In this document: piece by piece, positions 50,691 through 58,850 of the stretch
How the letters are laid out: every line of letters starts with the position of its first letter
How positions within the stretch are numbered: the first letter of the stretch is position 1
The notes under the pieces: model-generated
Database searches by the model: none
What the model was told of the DNA's origin: nothing
The model's input: the letters and a program-made list of their open reading frames with translations, nothing else
Source: JAEUPI01 sp963814435
GTDB lineage: Bacteria > Pseudomonadota > Gammaproteobacteria > Burkholderiales > Burkholderiaceae_C
Assembly: GCA_963814435.1 (NCBI GenBank)
Contig: CAWFCV010000034.1
Location: 124,001-188,000 of the forward strand
Direction: 5' to 3'
Length of the DNA: 64,000 bases
Translations under genes and position numbers: made by a program

Positions 50691-51470
50691 TCACTGCGGC
50701 GCCCACTTCGGCTTGCGTTTCTGCACGAAGGCCGTCGCGCCCTCGAGGCCCTCGGTGCCGGTGGCGGCGCGCGCAAACACCAGCGCCGCCTCCTGCACCA
50801 GCGCGGCCGGCGGCGTGTAGCGCGCCTTGGCGATCAGCGCCTTGGTGGCGGCCACCGCGCCCGGCGCGCACTGCAGCAGCTCGTGCAGCACACGTGCGAG
50901 TGCGGCGTCCACCGCTGCGCCGTCGTGCACCTCGTGCACCAGCCTCAAGCCGAGCGCGGTGCGCGCGTCGATGCGCCCGCCGGTCACCGCCAGCCGCTTG
51001 GCCTCGGAGTAGCCGAGCCGCTCGACCAGGAACGGCGCAATCTGCGCCGGCACCACGCCGATCGACGTCTCGGGCAGGCGGAACAGCGCCGTCTCGCTGG
51101 CGATCGCCACATCGGCCACGCAGGCCAGCCCAAAGCCGCCGCCCATCACCGTGCCTTCGAGCACGGCCAGCGTGACGATCGGCGTATTCGCAAACGCCAC
51201 GCACAGCTCGCCGAAACGCGCGTTCATCGCGGCCATCGACTCCAGGTCGCGCGGCGCGCCGGCCAGGCTCTTCAGGTCCGCCCCGGCGCAGAAGTGGCCG
51301 CCGGCACCGCGCAGCACCACCGCGCGCACGTTGCCGTCGCTCTCGGCCTGCGCCAGTGCGTCGCGCAGCTCGGCCACCATGTCGGTGTTCATCGCATTGC
51401 GCACCTCGGGGCGGTTGAGCGTGAGGTGCAGCACGCCGGCTTCACGGCGTTGCAGGACGGTGTCGCTCAT
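50691..51470 (-). CDS. Enoyl-CoA hydratase/isomerase
   Basis: This is a 259-residue crotonase enzyme: LTLNRPEVRNAMNTDMV, GGHFCAGADLKSLAG and LEGTVMGGGFGLACVADVAI give the oxyanion hole, and LPETSIGVVPAQIAPFLVER carries the catalytic glutamate. It resembles methylglutaconyl-CoA or isohexenylglutaconyl-CoA hydratases (LiuC/AtuE) by length and position in the carboxylase cluster. ATG 51470 overlaps the preceding TPR-protein stop. It probably hydrates the product of the carboxylase. Confidence 0.9.
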   Translation of the reverse strand: MSDTVLQRREAGVLHLTLNRPEVRNAMNTDMVAELRDALAQAESDGNVRAVVLRGAGGHFCAGADLKSLAGAPRDLESMAAMNARFGELCVAFANTPIVTLAVLEGTVMGGGFGLACVADVAIASETALFRLPETSIGVVPAQIAPFLVERLGYSEAKRLAVTGGRIDARTALGLRLVHEVHDGAAVDAALARVLHELLQCAPGAVAATKALIAKARYTPPAALVQEAALVFARAATGTEGLEGATAFVQKRKPKWAPQ

Positions 51471-52334
51471 TTCGATGCCTTCAGCCGCGCGGCGTAGTGC
51501 CCGGCACGTTCGGTATTGCCCTGGGCCTTGTAGATCGCCTCGAGTTCCTCGAACACGTACGGGTCGGGTTCGCCCGCAGCGTCGAACTCGCGCTCCAGGC
51601 GCAGCTGGATGTCGCGCGCCTCGTCGAGGCGGCCGAGCAGGCGCAGCGTGTGGGCGATCATCCAGTGCGCGATGCGGATGTAAGTCGTGTTGCCGCCGGC
51701 TTCGTACAGCGGCAGCGCGAGTTTGAATTCGCTGAGCGCCTCGTCGTGCCGCTTCAACTGGTTCAGCGCCACGCCGCGGTTGTTGCGCAGCACCGCTTCC
51801 CAGTGACTGCGCCGCCGGTTGCTTGGAGGCCCTGGCGAGCTTCAGCCCTTCGTCGGCCCACTTGATACCGTCTTCGGGAGCGGTGTCGATGAACGCATAC
51901 ATGTGCACGGTGTCGATCGCCAGCCCATCGAGACTCGCACTCTTGGCGATCGCCAGCGCGCGGTCGTAGGCGTCGCGCGCCTTGGTCTTCGCCTCGGGCG
52001 TGAGCTCCTCGGTCTTGTGCGTGGCCGAGCCCCAGGTGCGGCCGAGCTCGAGCCAGTAGCGCACCTGCGCCTCGGCGCCGGCCTTGCCGAGCGACGGCTC
52101 CACCTCGGTCAGGATCTGCCGCGCCCGCACGAAGTCGCGGCGCAGCCCGAAGCTGCGCGCGATCTGCGTCTGCAGGATCAGCGCGTCGTCGCCGCTGGCG
52201 GTGGCCAGCGCGGCGCGAAAGCGCTCTTCGCTGAGCGCGGGCTTGTTGAAATCCCACAGCGCGTTCAGGTCGACGGCGGCCATCGCGGGGCTCCCGGTCA
52301 GCAGGGCAGCGAAGAAGAGCGACTGTGCACGCAT
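51467..52334 (-). CDS. Secreted TPR-like protein inside the carboxylase cluster (one frameshift)
   Basis: This is a roughly 288-residue protein with a signal peptide (MRAQSLFFAALLTGSPAMAA) and TPR-like helical pairs (ALILQTQIARSFGLRRDFVR, RNNRGVALNQLKRHDEALSE, IYKAQGNTERAGHYAARL). The frame breaks near 51815: SKQPA-AQSLGS should join QSHWEAVLRNNRG. The interval is one base over a multiple of three, so one insertion restores it. Its stop overlaps the crotonase start (ATGA), so it is embedded in a metabolic operon although it should be periplasmic. Function is unknown. Confidence 0.75.
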
Positions 52335-52344
52335 TCGTCGGACT

Positions 52345-53502
52345 TCAGCGCACTTCCTTCGGCAGCGTGCCTTCGAGCTTGCAGATGATGCCCAGCATCA
52401 CCTCGTCGGCGCCGCCGCCGATCGAGCCCAGCCGCCCGTCGCGAAAACCCTGCGACACCGGGTTGTCCCAGGTGAAACCCATGCCGCCCCAGTACTGCAG
52501 GCAGGCGTCGTGCACCTCGCGGCTCAAGCGCCCGACCTTCAGCTTGGCCATCGACGCGAGCTTGGTCACGTCCTTGCCGCTCACGTACAGCTCCACCGCG
52601 CGGTAGGTGAGGGCGCGCAGCGCCTCGACCTCGGTGCGCAGCTCGGCCAGCCGAAAGTGCACCACCTGGTTGTCGAGGATGCTCTTGCCGAACGCCTGGC
52701 GCTGGCGCGTGTAATCGATCGTCTGGTCGATCGCGCCGTCCAGCCCGGTGATGCCCGAGGCCGCGGCCCACAGCCGCTCCTCCTGGAACTGCATCATCTG
52801 GAACATGAAGCCCATGCCCTCCTGACCCACCAGGTTGCGGCGCGGCACGCGCACGTTGTCGAAGAAGAGCTGCGCGGTGTCGCTGCTCCACATGCCGATC
52901 TTGTGGATCTTCTGCTTGGTGATGCCCGGCAGGTTCATCGGTACCATGATCAGGCTCTTGTTCTTGTGCGGGCCGCCCTCCTGGCTGGTGTTGGCCAGCA
53001 GGCAGCACCAGTCGGCCTGCAGGCCGTTGGTGATCCACATCTTGGTGCCGTTGATCACGTAGTCGTCGCCGTCCTTGCGCGCAAACGTCTTCAGTGCCGC
53101 CACGTCGGAGCCGCCGCCGGGCTCGCTGACGCCGATGCAGCCCACCATGTCGCCGGCGATCGCGGGCACCAGGAACTCCTTGCGCAGCTCATCCGTCCCG
53201 AAGCGCGCCAGCGCCGGCGTGCACATGTCGGTCTGCACGCCGATCGACATCGGCACGCCGCCGCAGTCGCAGGTGCCCAGTGCCTCGGCCATCACCATCG
53301 AGTAGCTGAAGTCGAGCCCCGCGCCGCCGAACTCCTCGGGGTACTTCAGGCCTAGCATGCCGAGGTTGCCGAGCTGCTTCATCACCTCGTGTGCCGGGTA
53401 CTGCTCGGCCTTCTCCCACTCCTTCACGTGCGGGTTCACCTCGTTGGCGATGAAGCGCGTGACCGTGTCGCGGATCTGGTTGTGTTCTTGCGTGAACTTC
53501 AT
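52345..53502 (-). CDS. Acyl-CoA dehydrogenase, citronellyl-CoA dehydrogenase (AtuD)-like
   Basis: This is a 385-residue FAD acyl-CoA dehydrogenase: EEFGGAGLDFSYSMVMAEAL, GCIGVSEPGGGSDVAALKT, GDDYVINGTKMWITNGLQAD and LQYWGGMGFTWDNPVSQGFR. The usual YEGT glutamate region near the end reads SIGGGADEVM, so the base must lie elsewhere, as in isovaleryl-CoA dehydrogenase. The GGVPMSIGVQTDMCTPALAR stretch and context (carboxylase, crotonase, SDR) recall AtuD of acyclic terpene catabolism from memory. It would introduce the double bond that makes the carboxylase substrate. ATG 53502 is clear. Confidence 0.9.
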   Translation of the reverse strand: MKFTQEHNQIRDTVTRFIANEVNPHVKEWEKAEQYPAHEVMKQLGNLGMLGLKYPEEFGGAGLDFSYSMVMAEALGTCDCGGVPMSIGVQTDMCTPALARFGTDELRKEFLVPAIAGDMVGCIGVSEPGGGSDVAALKTFARKDGDDYVINGTKMWITNGLQADWCCLLANTSQEGGPHKNKSLIMVPMNLPGITKQKIHKIGMWSSDTAQLFFDNVRVPRRNLVGQEGMGFMFQMMQFQEERLWAAASGITGLDGAIDQTIDYTRQRQAFGKSILDNQVVHFRLAELRTEVEALRALTYRAVELYVSGKDVTKLASMAKLKVGRLSREVHDACLQYWGGMGFTWDNPVSQGFRDGRLGSIGGGADEVMLGIICKLEGTLPKEVR

Positions 53503-53517
53503 GTGAGGTTGCCTCGT

Positions 53518-55140
53518 TCAGAGTCTGGCGATGCCGAAGGTGTTGGGGCGCAGTGTGCGCATTTCCGCTTCCGCGGCAATAGCCAGGCACAGTGCCAGGA
53601 TGCGCCGCGTGTCGCGTGGGTCGATGATGCCGTCGTCCCACAGCCGCGCGGTGCCGAACAGGGCGCTCGACTCCTTGTCGAGCCGCGCATGCAGCTGGTC
53701 GCTCATCGCCTTCAGCGCGTCGTCGTTCACCGGCAGGCCGGCACGCTCGAGCTTGGCGCGGTTGACGATGTCCATCACCTTGGCGATCTGTGCGCCGCCC
53801 ATCACCGCCACGCGCGCGCTCGGCCAGCTGAAGATGAAGCGCGGGTCGAAGCCGCGGCCGCACATGCCGTAGTTGCCGGCGCCGAACGAACCGCCGACGA
53901 CGACTGTGAACTTGGGCACCCGCGCGTTGGCCACCGCCTGGATCATCTTGCTGCCGTGCTTGATGGCGCCGGCGCGCTCGGCCGCGCGGCCCACCATGTA
54001 GCCGGTGGTGTTCTGCAGAAAGAGCAGCGGCGTGCCCGACTGGTCGCACAGCTGGATGAACTGCGCAGCCTTCACCGAGCCGTTGGGCTGGATCGGCCCG
54101 TTGTTGCCGAGGATGCCGATGCGCCGGCCTTCGATCTGCGCGTGGCCGCAGATCGTGTCGGTGGCGTACGCCGCCTTGAACTCGAGGAAGCGCGAGCCGT
54201 CGACGATGCGCGCGACGATCTCGCGCACGTCGTACGGTTCGCGGTCGTCCACCGGAATCAGCCCCATCAGCTCTTCGGCGTCGAACAGCGGCGGCTCGGC
54301 ATCGGCCGGCGGCTCGGGCACCTCGTCCCACGGCAGCTGGTGCATCAGTTCGCGCGTCACCGCGATCGCATGCGCGTCGTTCTCGGTCAGGTACTCGCCC
54401 AGGCCGGTGACCTCGGCGTGGGTGAGGGCGCCGCCGAGCTCCTCGTCGGTGGCGTCCTCGCCGATCGCGGCCTTCACCAGCGGCGGGCCGGCCAGGTAGA
54501 TGCTCGAGCGCCCGCGCACCAGCACGATGTAGTCGGAAAGGCCCGGCAGGTAGGCGCCGCCCGCGGTGGACGAGCCGTGCACCACCGCGATCTGCGGGAT
54601 GCCCATCGCCGACAGCCGTGCCTGGTTCGCAAAGCTGCGCCCGCCCTCGACGAACATCTCGCTCTGGTACATCAGGTTCGCGCCGCCGCTCTCCACCAGG
54701 TGGATGAACGGCAGCTTGTTGTCGCGCGCCAGCTCCTGCAGCCGCAGCGCCTTCTTCAGGCCCATGGGCGCCACGGTGCCGCCCTTGATGCCCGAATCGC
54801 TGGCGCCGATGATGCAGCGCTTGCCGGCCACGATGCCGATGCCGGAGATCGAGCCGCCGCCCATGATCACCTTCTTGCCGTCGTCGTCGTGCATGCCCAG
54901 CCCGGCCAGCGAGCACAGCGGCAGAAAGCTCGAGCCGCGGTCGATCAGCCGCGCCACGCGCTCGCGCGGCGGCAACTGGCCGCGCTCCTCGAAGCGCGCG
55001 CGTTTGCTTTCCGACTCGGCCACCACCTTGGCCTCGAGCGCGCGCACCTCGGCCAGGCGCTCGTGCAGGCGCTTGGCGTTGGCCTCGTAGGCGGCGCTCT
55101 TCGTGTTGAGCGTCGAGGGCAGGGGAGGCATTCTGCTCAT
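53518..55140 (-). CDS. Acyl-CoA carboxylase carboxyltransferase beta subunit (methylcrotonyl/geranyl-CoA type)
   Basis: This is a 540-residue carboxyltransferase. It has LPPRERVARLIDRGSSFLPL, DNKLPFIHLVESGGANLMYQ, MGSS-like VVHGSSTAGGAYLPGLSDY, LLFLQNTTGYMVGRAAERAG and FTVVVGGSFGAGNYGMCGRG. These match the MccB/LiuB/AtuC group, which carboxylates a gamma carbon of a branched enoyl-CoA. With the biotin subunit at 47977 it would form an alpha6-beta6 complex. Leucine (methylcrotonyl) versus terpene (geranyl) specificity is not decided by what I can read. It begins immediately after element copy B. Confidence 0.92.
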   Translation of the reverse strand: MSRMPPLPSTLNTKSAAYEANAKRLHERLAEVRALEAKVVAESESKRARFEERGQLPPRERVARLIDRGSSFLPLCSLAGLGMHDDDGKKVIMGGGSISGIGIVAGKRCIIGASDSGIKGGTVAPMGLKKALRLQELARDNKLPFIHLVESGGANLMYQSEMFVEGGRSFANQARLSAMGIPQIAVVHGSSTAGGAYLPGLSDYIVLVRGRSSIYLAGPPLVKAAIGEDATDEELGGALTHAEVTGLGEYLTENDAHAIAVTRELMHQLPWDEVPEPPADAEPPLFDAEELMGLIPVDDREPYDVREIVARIVDGSRFLEFKAAYATDTICGHAQIEGRRIGILGNNGPIQPNGSVKAAQFIQLCDQSGTPLLFLQNTTGYMVGRAAERAGAIKHGSKMIQAVANARVPKFTVVVGGSFGAGNYGMCGRGFDPRFIFSWPSARVAVMGGAQIAKVMDIVNRAKLERAGLPVNDDALKAMSDQLHARLDKESSALFGTARLWDDGIIDPRDTRRILALCLAIAAEAEMRTLRPNTFGIARL

Positions 55141-55554
55141 GCTGGGCTCGCTGCCTGGGCCGTGGTTGCGTGCGTCGTGCGGAGCGAGGCAAAGCCGCCT
55201 GCGGGTGTGTGGCGGCGCTCGTGATGCGACGCCCTCCGCTTCGCTCCGGGGTCCACGGCCCGGCTTGCATGCCGTGCCTGCTCGCCAGGCGAGCAAGAGT
55301 CCGCAGGGACTCTTGCTCGTCCGGGCTCGCCCCTGCGGTGCTCGGCCTCATGGCCCGCCGCAAAACTCACTGCGCTCACTGCGTTCGCGTCGTTCGGCCA
55401 GATGCGGCGAGTCAGTCCACGACGCGCGCACTGGCGCGCGCGCGGCCATGCGGCCTGCGCTCCTCGGCGCCGCATAAGTCGCACCGCCGCACACCCACAC
55501 CCGGCTTTGCCGTCACCACCATGGCATGCGTCGTCGAACGCCGCGAGCCCTGCT
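55141..55554 (-). repeat. Hairpin-rich flank of element copy B
   Basis: No gene is seen here. The key feature is an inverted repeat with arms CGAGCAAGAGTCC (55290-55302) and GGACTCTTGCTCG (55307-55319) around GCAG. It corresponds to the 31748-31777 hairpin with one G-C pair turned to C-G on both arms. A further stretch at about 55364-55420 (ACTCACTGCGCTCACTGCG, then GGCGAGTCAGT) repeats, in opposite orientation, sequence that also occurs inside the core unit at 55555-55790. CTCGCC/GGCGAG forms a small stem at 55281-55293. Confidence 0.72.
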
Positions 55555-55790
55555 GCGCGGCGGGTGGTACCCGGTGGGGGCGATTTATGGGGCGGCGAGA
55601 AGCGCAGTGTCGAGGTCGGCGCGCGCGCAGCGCGCGCTTTGAAGACTGACTCGCGGCGTCTGGTCGAGCGCAGCGACCGCAGGTCGCGTAGCGAGTTACG
55701 CCGCGCGACCTCGGCGCGAGCATCGCAGCGGAGTCGGCGCGTAGCGCCGGCCGACCCATCATGAGCCCCCGCCGGGTACCGCCCGTCGCG
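55555..55790 (-). repeat. ~236-bp unit with terminal inverted repeats (element copy B, core)
   Basis: Read on the minus strand this matches 31382-31612 base by base over most of its length: GGCGGTACCCGGCGGGGGC at one end, CGAGTCAG in the middle, CTGCGCTTCTCG and AAATCGCCCCC near the other end. The terminal inverted repeats are at about 55555-55581 and 55765-55790. It sits between the carboxyltransferase gene and the SDR gene of the same-strand cluster. No transposase is encoded. Direction relative to the host operon is opposite to copy A. Confidence 0.8.
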
Positions 55791-55813
55791 CAGCTTCAAA
55801 TTCGGCGAGCAAG

Positions 55814-56689
55814 TCACTTCAAGACCTCGGGCGTCACAGCACGATGAAAGCCGTCGAACGGCCTGGACCTGTCGTGCGACACCAGCGGAAACACCGCACT
55901 GCCCAGCGACGAGCCGCCGTCGATCTGCACCGTGATGCCGGTGATGAACGCCGCGCCGGGCGACAACAGGAACACGATCGCTGCGCTGATCTCGGCCTCG
56001 GTGGCCAGGCGCGCGAGCGGCACATGCGCCTTGAGTTTGGGGATCAGTGAGCGCATCGCGCCGCCGTAGGTGTCCATGCCGCTGCTGGCCACCCAGCCCG
56101 GCGCCACCGCGTTGACGCGCACGCCGGCGCTGGCCCATTCGTAGGCGGCGGTCATCGTGAGGTTGCTCATGCCCGAGCGCGCGGCGCCGGAATGCGCCAT
56201 GCCCGGCATGCCGTTGCGGAAGTCGGCCGTCATGTTGACGATCGCGCCGCCATGCTTGTGCATGCTCTGGTTGAACACCTCGCGCATCATCAAAAAGCCG
56301 CCGGTCAGGTTGTTGGCCACCACCGCCTCGAAACCCTTCTTGCTGATGCCCTGCATCGGCGCGGGAAACTGCCCGCCGGCGTTGTTGACCAGCCCGTGCA
56401 CCGGGCCATGCTCGGCCACCACGCTGGCCACGTTGGCGCGCACCGCCTCTTCGTCGCGGATGTCGAACGGGCGTGTCGCGCAGCGGCCCCCGTCCTCGCC
56501 GATCTCGGCGGCCACGCGGTCCAGCTTGTCGGCCGTGCGGCCGCTGATCACCACCAGCGCGCCCAGCGCCGCCAGCTCGTGCGCCACGCAGCGGCCGATG
56601 CCCGAGCCGCCGCCGGTGACCCACACCGTCTGGCCCGCGAACAGGCTGGGGTGGAAGATGCTGCGGTAGCCGGGGGCGGGCGTGGTCAT
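55814..56689 (-). CDS. SDR family oxidoreductase, PECR-like (trans-2-enoyl-CoA reductase type)
   Basis: This is a 291-residue Rossmann-fold enzyme with cofactor motif VTGGGSGIGR and NNAGG. The usual YxxxK active site is absent; the segment reads MAHSGAARSGMSNLTM. The HSGAAR-G form matches what I recall of peroxisomal trans-2-enoyl-CoA reductase (PECR), followed by WASAGVRVNAVAPGWV and LLSPGAAFITGITVQIDGG. It likely reduces an enoyl-CoA or acts as a dehydrogenase in the carboxylase pathway; atu clusters also carry SDR genes. ATG 56689 is divergent from the SCP2/MerR/beta-oxidation operon. Confidence 0.86.
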   Translation of the reverse strand: MTTPAPGYRSIFHPSLFAGQTVWVTGGGSGIGRCVAHELAALGALVVISGRTADKLDRVAAEIGEDGGRCATRPFDIRDEEAVRANVASVVAEHGPVHGLVNNAGGQFPAPMQGISKKGFEAVVANNLTGGFLMMREVFNQSMHKHGGAIVNMTADFRNGMPGMAHSGAARSGMSNLTMTAAYEWASAGVRVNAVAPGWVASSGMDTYGGAMRSLIPKLKAHVPLARLATEAEISAAIVFLLSPGAAFITGITVQIDGGSSLGSAVFPLVSHDRSRPFDGFHRAVTPEVLK

Positions 56690-56732
56690 GGGCAGGTCTC
56701 GCGGGAAGCGGCGACACGGATTAGGCTGGAGC

Positions 56733-56764
56733 TTGACGTTAACGTCAACCTGATGACGTATAGG
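56733..56764 (+). promoter_or_regulatory. MerR-type operator/promoter with 16-bp palindrome
   Basis: The perfect palindrome TTGACGTTAACGTCAA (56733-56748) overlaps a -35-like TTGACG. A -10-like TATAGG starts at 56759, giving a 20-bp spacer, the lengthened spacing typical of MerR-controlled promoters. The palindrome is in the gap between the divergent SDR and SCP2 genes, and a MerR regulator is the second gene of the plus-strand operon. Its symmetric design offers a TTGACG for the minus-strand operon as well. Confidence 0.65.
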
Positions 56765-56838
56765 GGATTACGCCAGTGCCTCGGGCCGGCGGGTCAACCT
56801 ACGATCGGTGCATCCCTTTTCATCTGGAGTGCCCTGCA

Positions 56839-57135
56839 ATGGATCTGCAAGCCGCCACCACCGCGCTGCGCGAAAAAGTCGGCAGCGACTGCGGCCTGAA
56901 CGCGACGCTGAAGTTCGACTGCGCCGACGAGGGCGTCGTCGTCATCGACGGCGCATCCACGCCGAACAGCGTGGACAACGCCGACCGCGAGACCGACTGC
57001 ACCGTGGCGCTGACCACCGAGGCCTTGAGCGACTTGTTGTCCGGCGAGCTCGACCCCACCACCGCGTTCATGACCGGCAAGATCAAGGTCTCGGGCGACA
57101 TGAGCGTCGCGCTCAAACTCCAGCGGGTGCTGTAG
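56839..57135 (+). CDS. SCP2 sterol-binding domain protein
   Basis: This is a 98-residue SCP-2-like domain, a small hydrophobic pocket that binds lipids or fatty acyl-CoA. Characteristic text: VVVIDGASTPNSVDNADRET, DCTVALTTEALSDLLSGELD and FMTGKIKVSGDMSVALKLQ (the GKIKVxGD motif). It is full length for a stand-alone domain. It is the first gene behind the palindromic promoter and 16 bp ahead of the MerR regulator, so it probably shuttles acyl chains to the beta-oxidation enzymes. Confidence 0.9.
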   Translation: MDLQAATTALREKVGSDCGLNATLKFDCADEGVVVIDGASTPNSVDNADRETDCTVALTTEALSDLLSGELDPTTAFMTGKIKVSGDMSVALKLQRVL

Positions 57136-57151
57136 CCCCCAACGGGCACCG

Positions 57152-57619
57152 ATGGCCGAAACCCTGCTCCGCAAGAAGTCCGCCGCGCGCGGCGCCACCG
57201 ACGCGCGCGCCGCGGTGGCCTCGCACCGCGAGCCCGAAGGCGATGAGCTGTTCGGCATCGGCGACCTGTGCGCCGAGTTCGGCATCACGCCGCGCGCGGT
57301 GCGCTTCTACGAAGACAAGGGGCTGCTGAAGCCGCGGCGCATCAACAGCACGCGCATCTACACCCGGCGCGACCGCGTGCGGCTGGCGCTCATCCTGCGC
57401 AGCAAGGCCATCGGCGCCTCGCTGTCGGAGATCAAGCAGTTCCTCGACCTCTACGGCACGCACGGCGAAGGCCGCGTGCAGCAGATGAAGTACGTGCTCG
57501 ACCGCACCGACGAGGCGATCCGCGAGCTGGAGCAGAAGCGCGCGCACATCGACGCCTCGCTCGCCGAATTGCGCGTGATCAACGACACCGTGCGACGTGC
57601 ACTGCAGGCTCGCACCTAG
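57152..57619 (+). CDS. MerR family transcriptional regulator (LiuR-like context)
   Basis: This is a 155-residue MerR protein. A 25-residue basic tail precedes the winged helix: FGIGDLCAEFGITPRAVRFY, EDKGLLKPRRINSTRIYTRR and RVRLALILRSKAIGASLSEI. A coiled coil follows (EAIRELEQKRAHIDASLAEL). No metal-binding cysteines are present, so it probably responds to an acyl-CoA, like LiuR. Its location between SCP2 and acyl-CoA dehydrogenase genes, and the palindromic operator upstream, support control of both divergent operons. The LiuR name is not asserted. Confidence 0.9.
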   Translation: MAETLLRKKSAARGATDARAAVASHREPEGDELFGIGDLCAEFGITPRAVRFYEDKGLLKPRRINSTRIYTRRDRVRLALILRSKAIGASLSEIKQFLDLYGTHGEGRVQQMKYVLDRTDEAIRELEQKRAHIDASLAELRVINDTVRRALQART

Positions 57620-57636
57620 CGGCGCGAAGGACCCCC

Positions 57637-58818
57637 ATGATCGAGACCTTCCCTTCGCCCTGGCTCACCGACGAGCACCGCATGCTCGAAGACTCGGCCA
57701 CGCGCTTCTTCCGCGAACGCTGGGTGCCACAGGCCGCCAAATGGCGCGAGGCCGGGCTGATGCCGCAAGAGACCTGGCGCGAGGCCGGCGCGCAGGGGCT
57801 GCTGTGCACCAGCACACCGGCCGAATACGGCGGCGCGGGCGGCGACTTCGGCCACGACGCCGTGATCTTCATGGCCGCCACGCGCGCGGTGCTCGGCGGC
57901 TACGGCGGCGGGCTGCACACGTCGATCGTGGCGCCGTACTTCTTTCATTGCGGCACCGAGGAGCAAAAGCGCCGCTGGCTGCCGAAGATGGTGACCGGCG
58001 AGCTGATCGGCGCGATCGCGATGACCGAGCCCGGCACCGGCAGCGACCTGCAGGCCGTGCGCACGAGCGCCGTGCGTGAACGTGGAGTTGCGGGCGACGA
58101 GTACGTGATCCACGGCTCCAAGACCTTCATCACCAACGGCCAGAACGCCAACCTGATCATCGTGGTCTGCAAGACCGACCGTGCGCTCGGCGCCAAGGGC
58201 ACCTCGCTGCTGGTGGTGGAGACCGACACGCCGGCCGGCCGCGACACCGCGCCGGGCTTTCGCCGCGGCCGCCGGCTCGACAAGGTGGGGCTGAAGTCGC
58301 AGGATACGTCTGAACTCTTCTTCGACGGCGTGCGCGTGCCGGCCGAAAACCTGATCGGCGGGCGCGAGGGCGAGGGCTTCATCCAGCTGATGCAGCAGCT
58401 GCCGCAGGAGCGGCTGCAGATCGCTGCCCAAGGCATCGCCGCGATGGAGCGCGCGCTGTCGGAGACGCTGGCCTACGTGAAGGAGCGCAAGGCCTTCGGC
58501 AAGGCGATCTGGGATTTCCAGAACACCAAGTTCAAGCTGGCCGAGGTGCAGGCCACCGTGCTGGCCACCCGCGCGTTCGTCGACACCTGTATGGTCGCCC
58601 ATCTGAAGGGCGAGCTCGACGCCGCGCGCGCCGCGCTGGCCAAGGCCTGGGTCACCGAACAGCAGGGCAAGGTGATGGACGAATGCCTGCAGCTTTTCGG
58701 CGGCTACGGGTACATGATGGAGTACCCGATCGCCGAGCTGTACGTCGACGCCCGGGTGCAGCGCATTTACGGCGGCACCAACGAGATCATGAAAGAGCTG
58801 GCGTCGCGCTCGATGTGA
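57637..58818 (+). CDS. Acyl-CoA dehydrogenase
   Basis: This is a 393-residue FAD acyl-CoA dehydrogenase for the first beta-oxidation step. Segments: STPAEYGGAGGDFGHDAVIF, IGAIAMTEPGTGSDLQAVRT, GSKTFITNGQNANLIIVVCK, LQLFGGYGYMMEYPIAELYV and IYGGTNEIMKELASRSM. The YEGT glutamate is a glycine (YGGT), so the catalytic base is probably located as in isovaleryl- or long-chain enzymes. ATG 57637 follows the MerR gene by 17 bp in the same operon. Confidence 0.93.
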   Translation: MIETFPSPWLTDEHRMLEDSATRFFRERWVPQAAKWREAGLMPQETWREAGAQGLLCTSTPAEYGGAGGDFGHDAVIFMAATRAVLGGYGGGLHTSIVAPYFFHCGTEEQKRRWLPKMVTGELIGAIAMTEPGTGSDLQAVRTSAVRERGVAGDEYVIHGSKTFITNGQNANLIIVVCKTDRALGAKGTSLLVVETDTPAGRDTAPGFRRGRRLDKVGLKSQDTSELFFDGVRVPAENLIGGREGEGFIQLMQQLPQERLQIAAQGIAAMERALSETLAYVKERKAFGKAIWDFQNTKFKLAEVQATVLATRAFVDTCMVAHLKGELDAARAALAKAWVTEQQGKVMDECLQLFGGYGYMMEYPIAELYVDARVQRIYGGTNEIMKELASRSM

Positions 58819-58850
58819 GCAGGCGAATCCGGCAGCAACAGGAGCAATAC

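Noticed and set aside
55137..55813. Open frames on both strands through element copy B
   Set aside because: They result from GC-rich repeat sequence; inverted repeats account for the openness on both strands.
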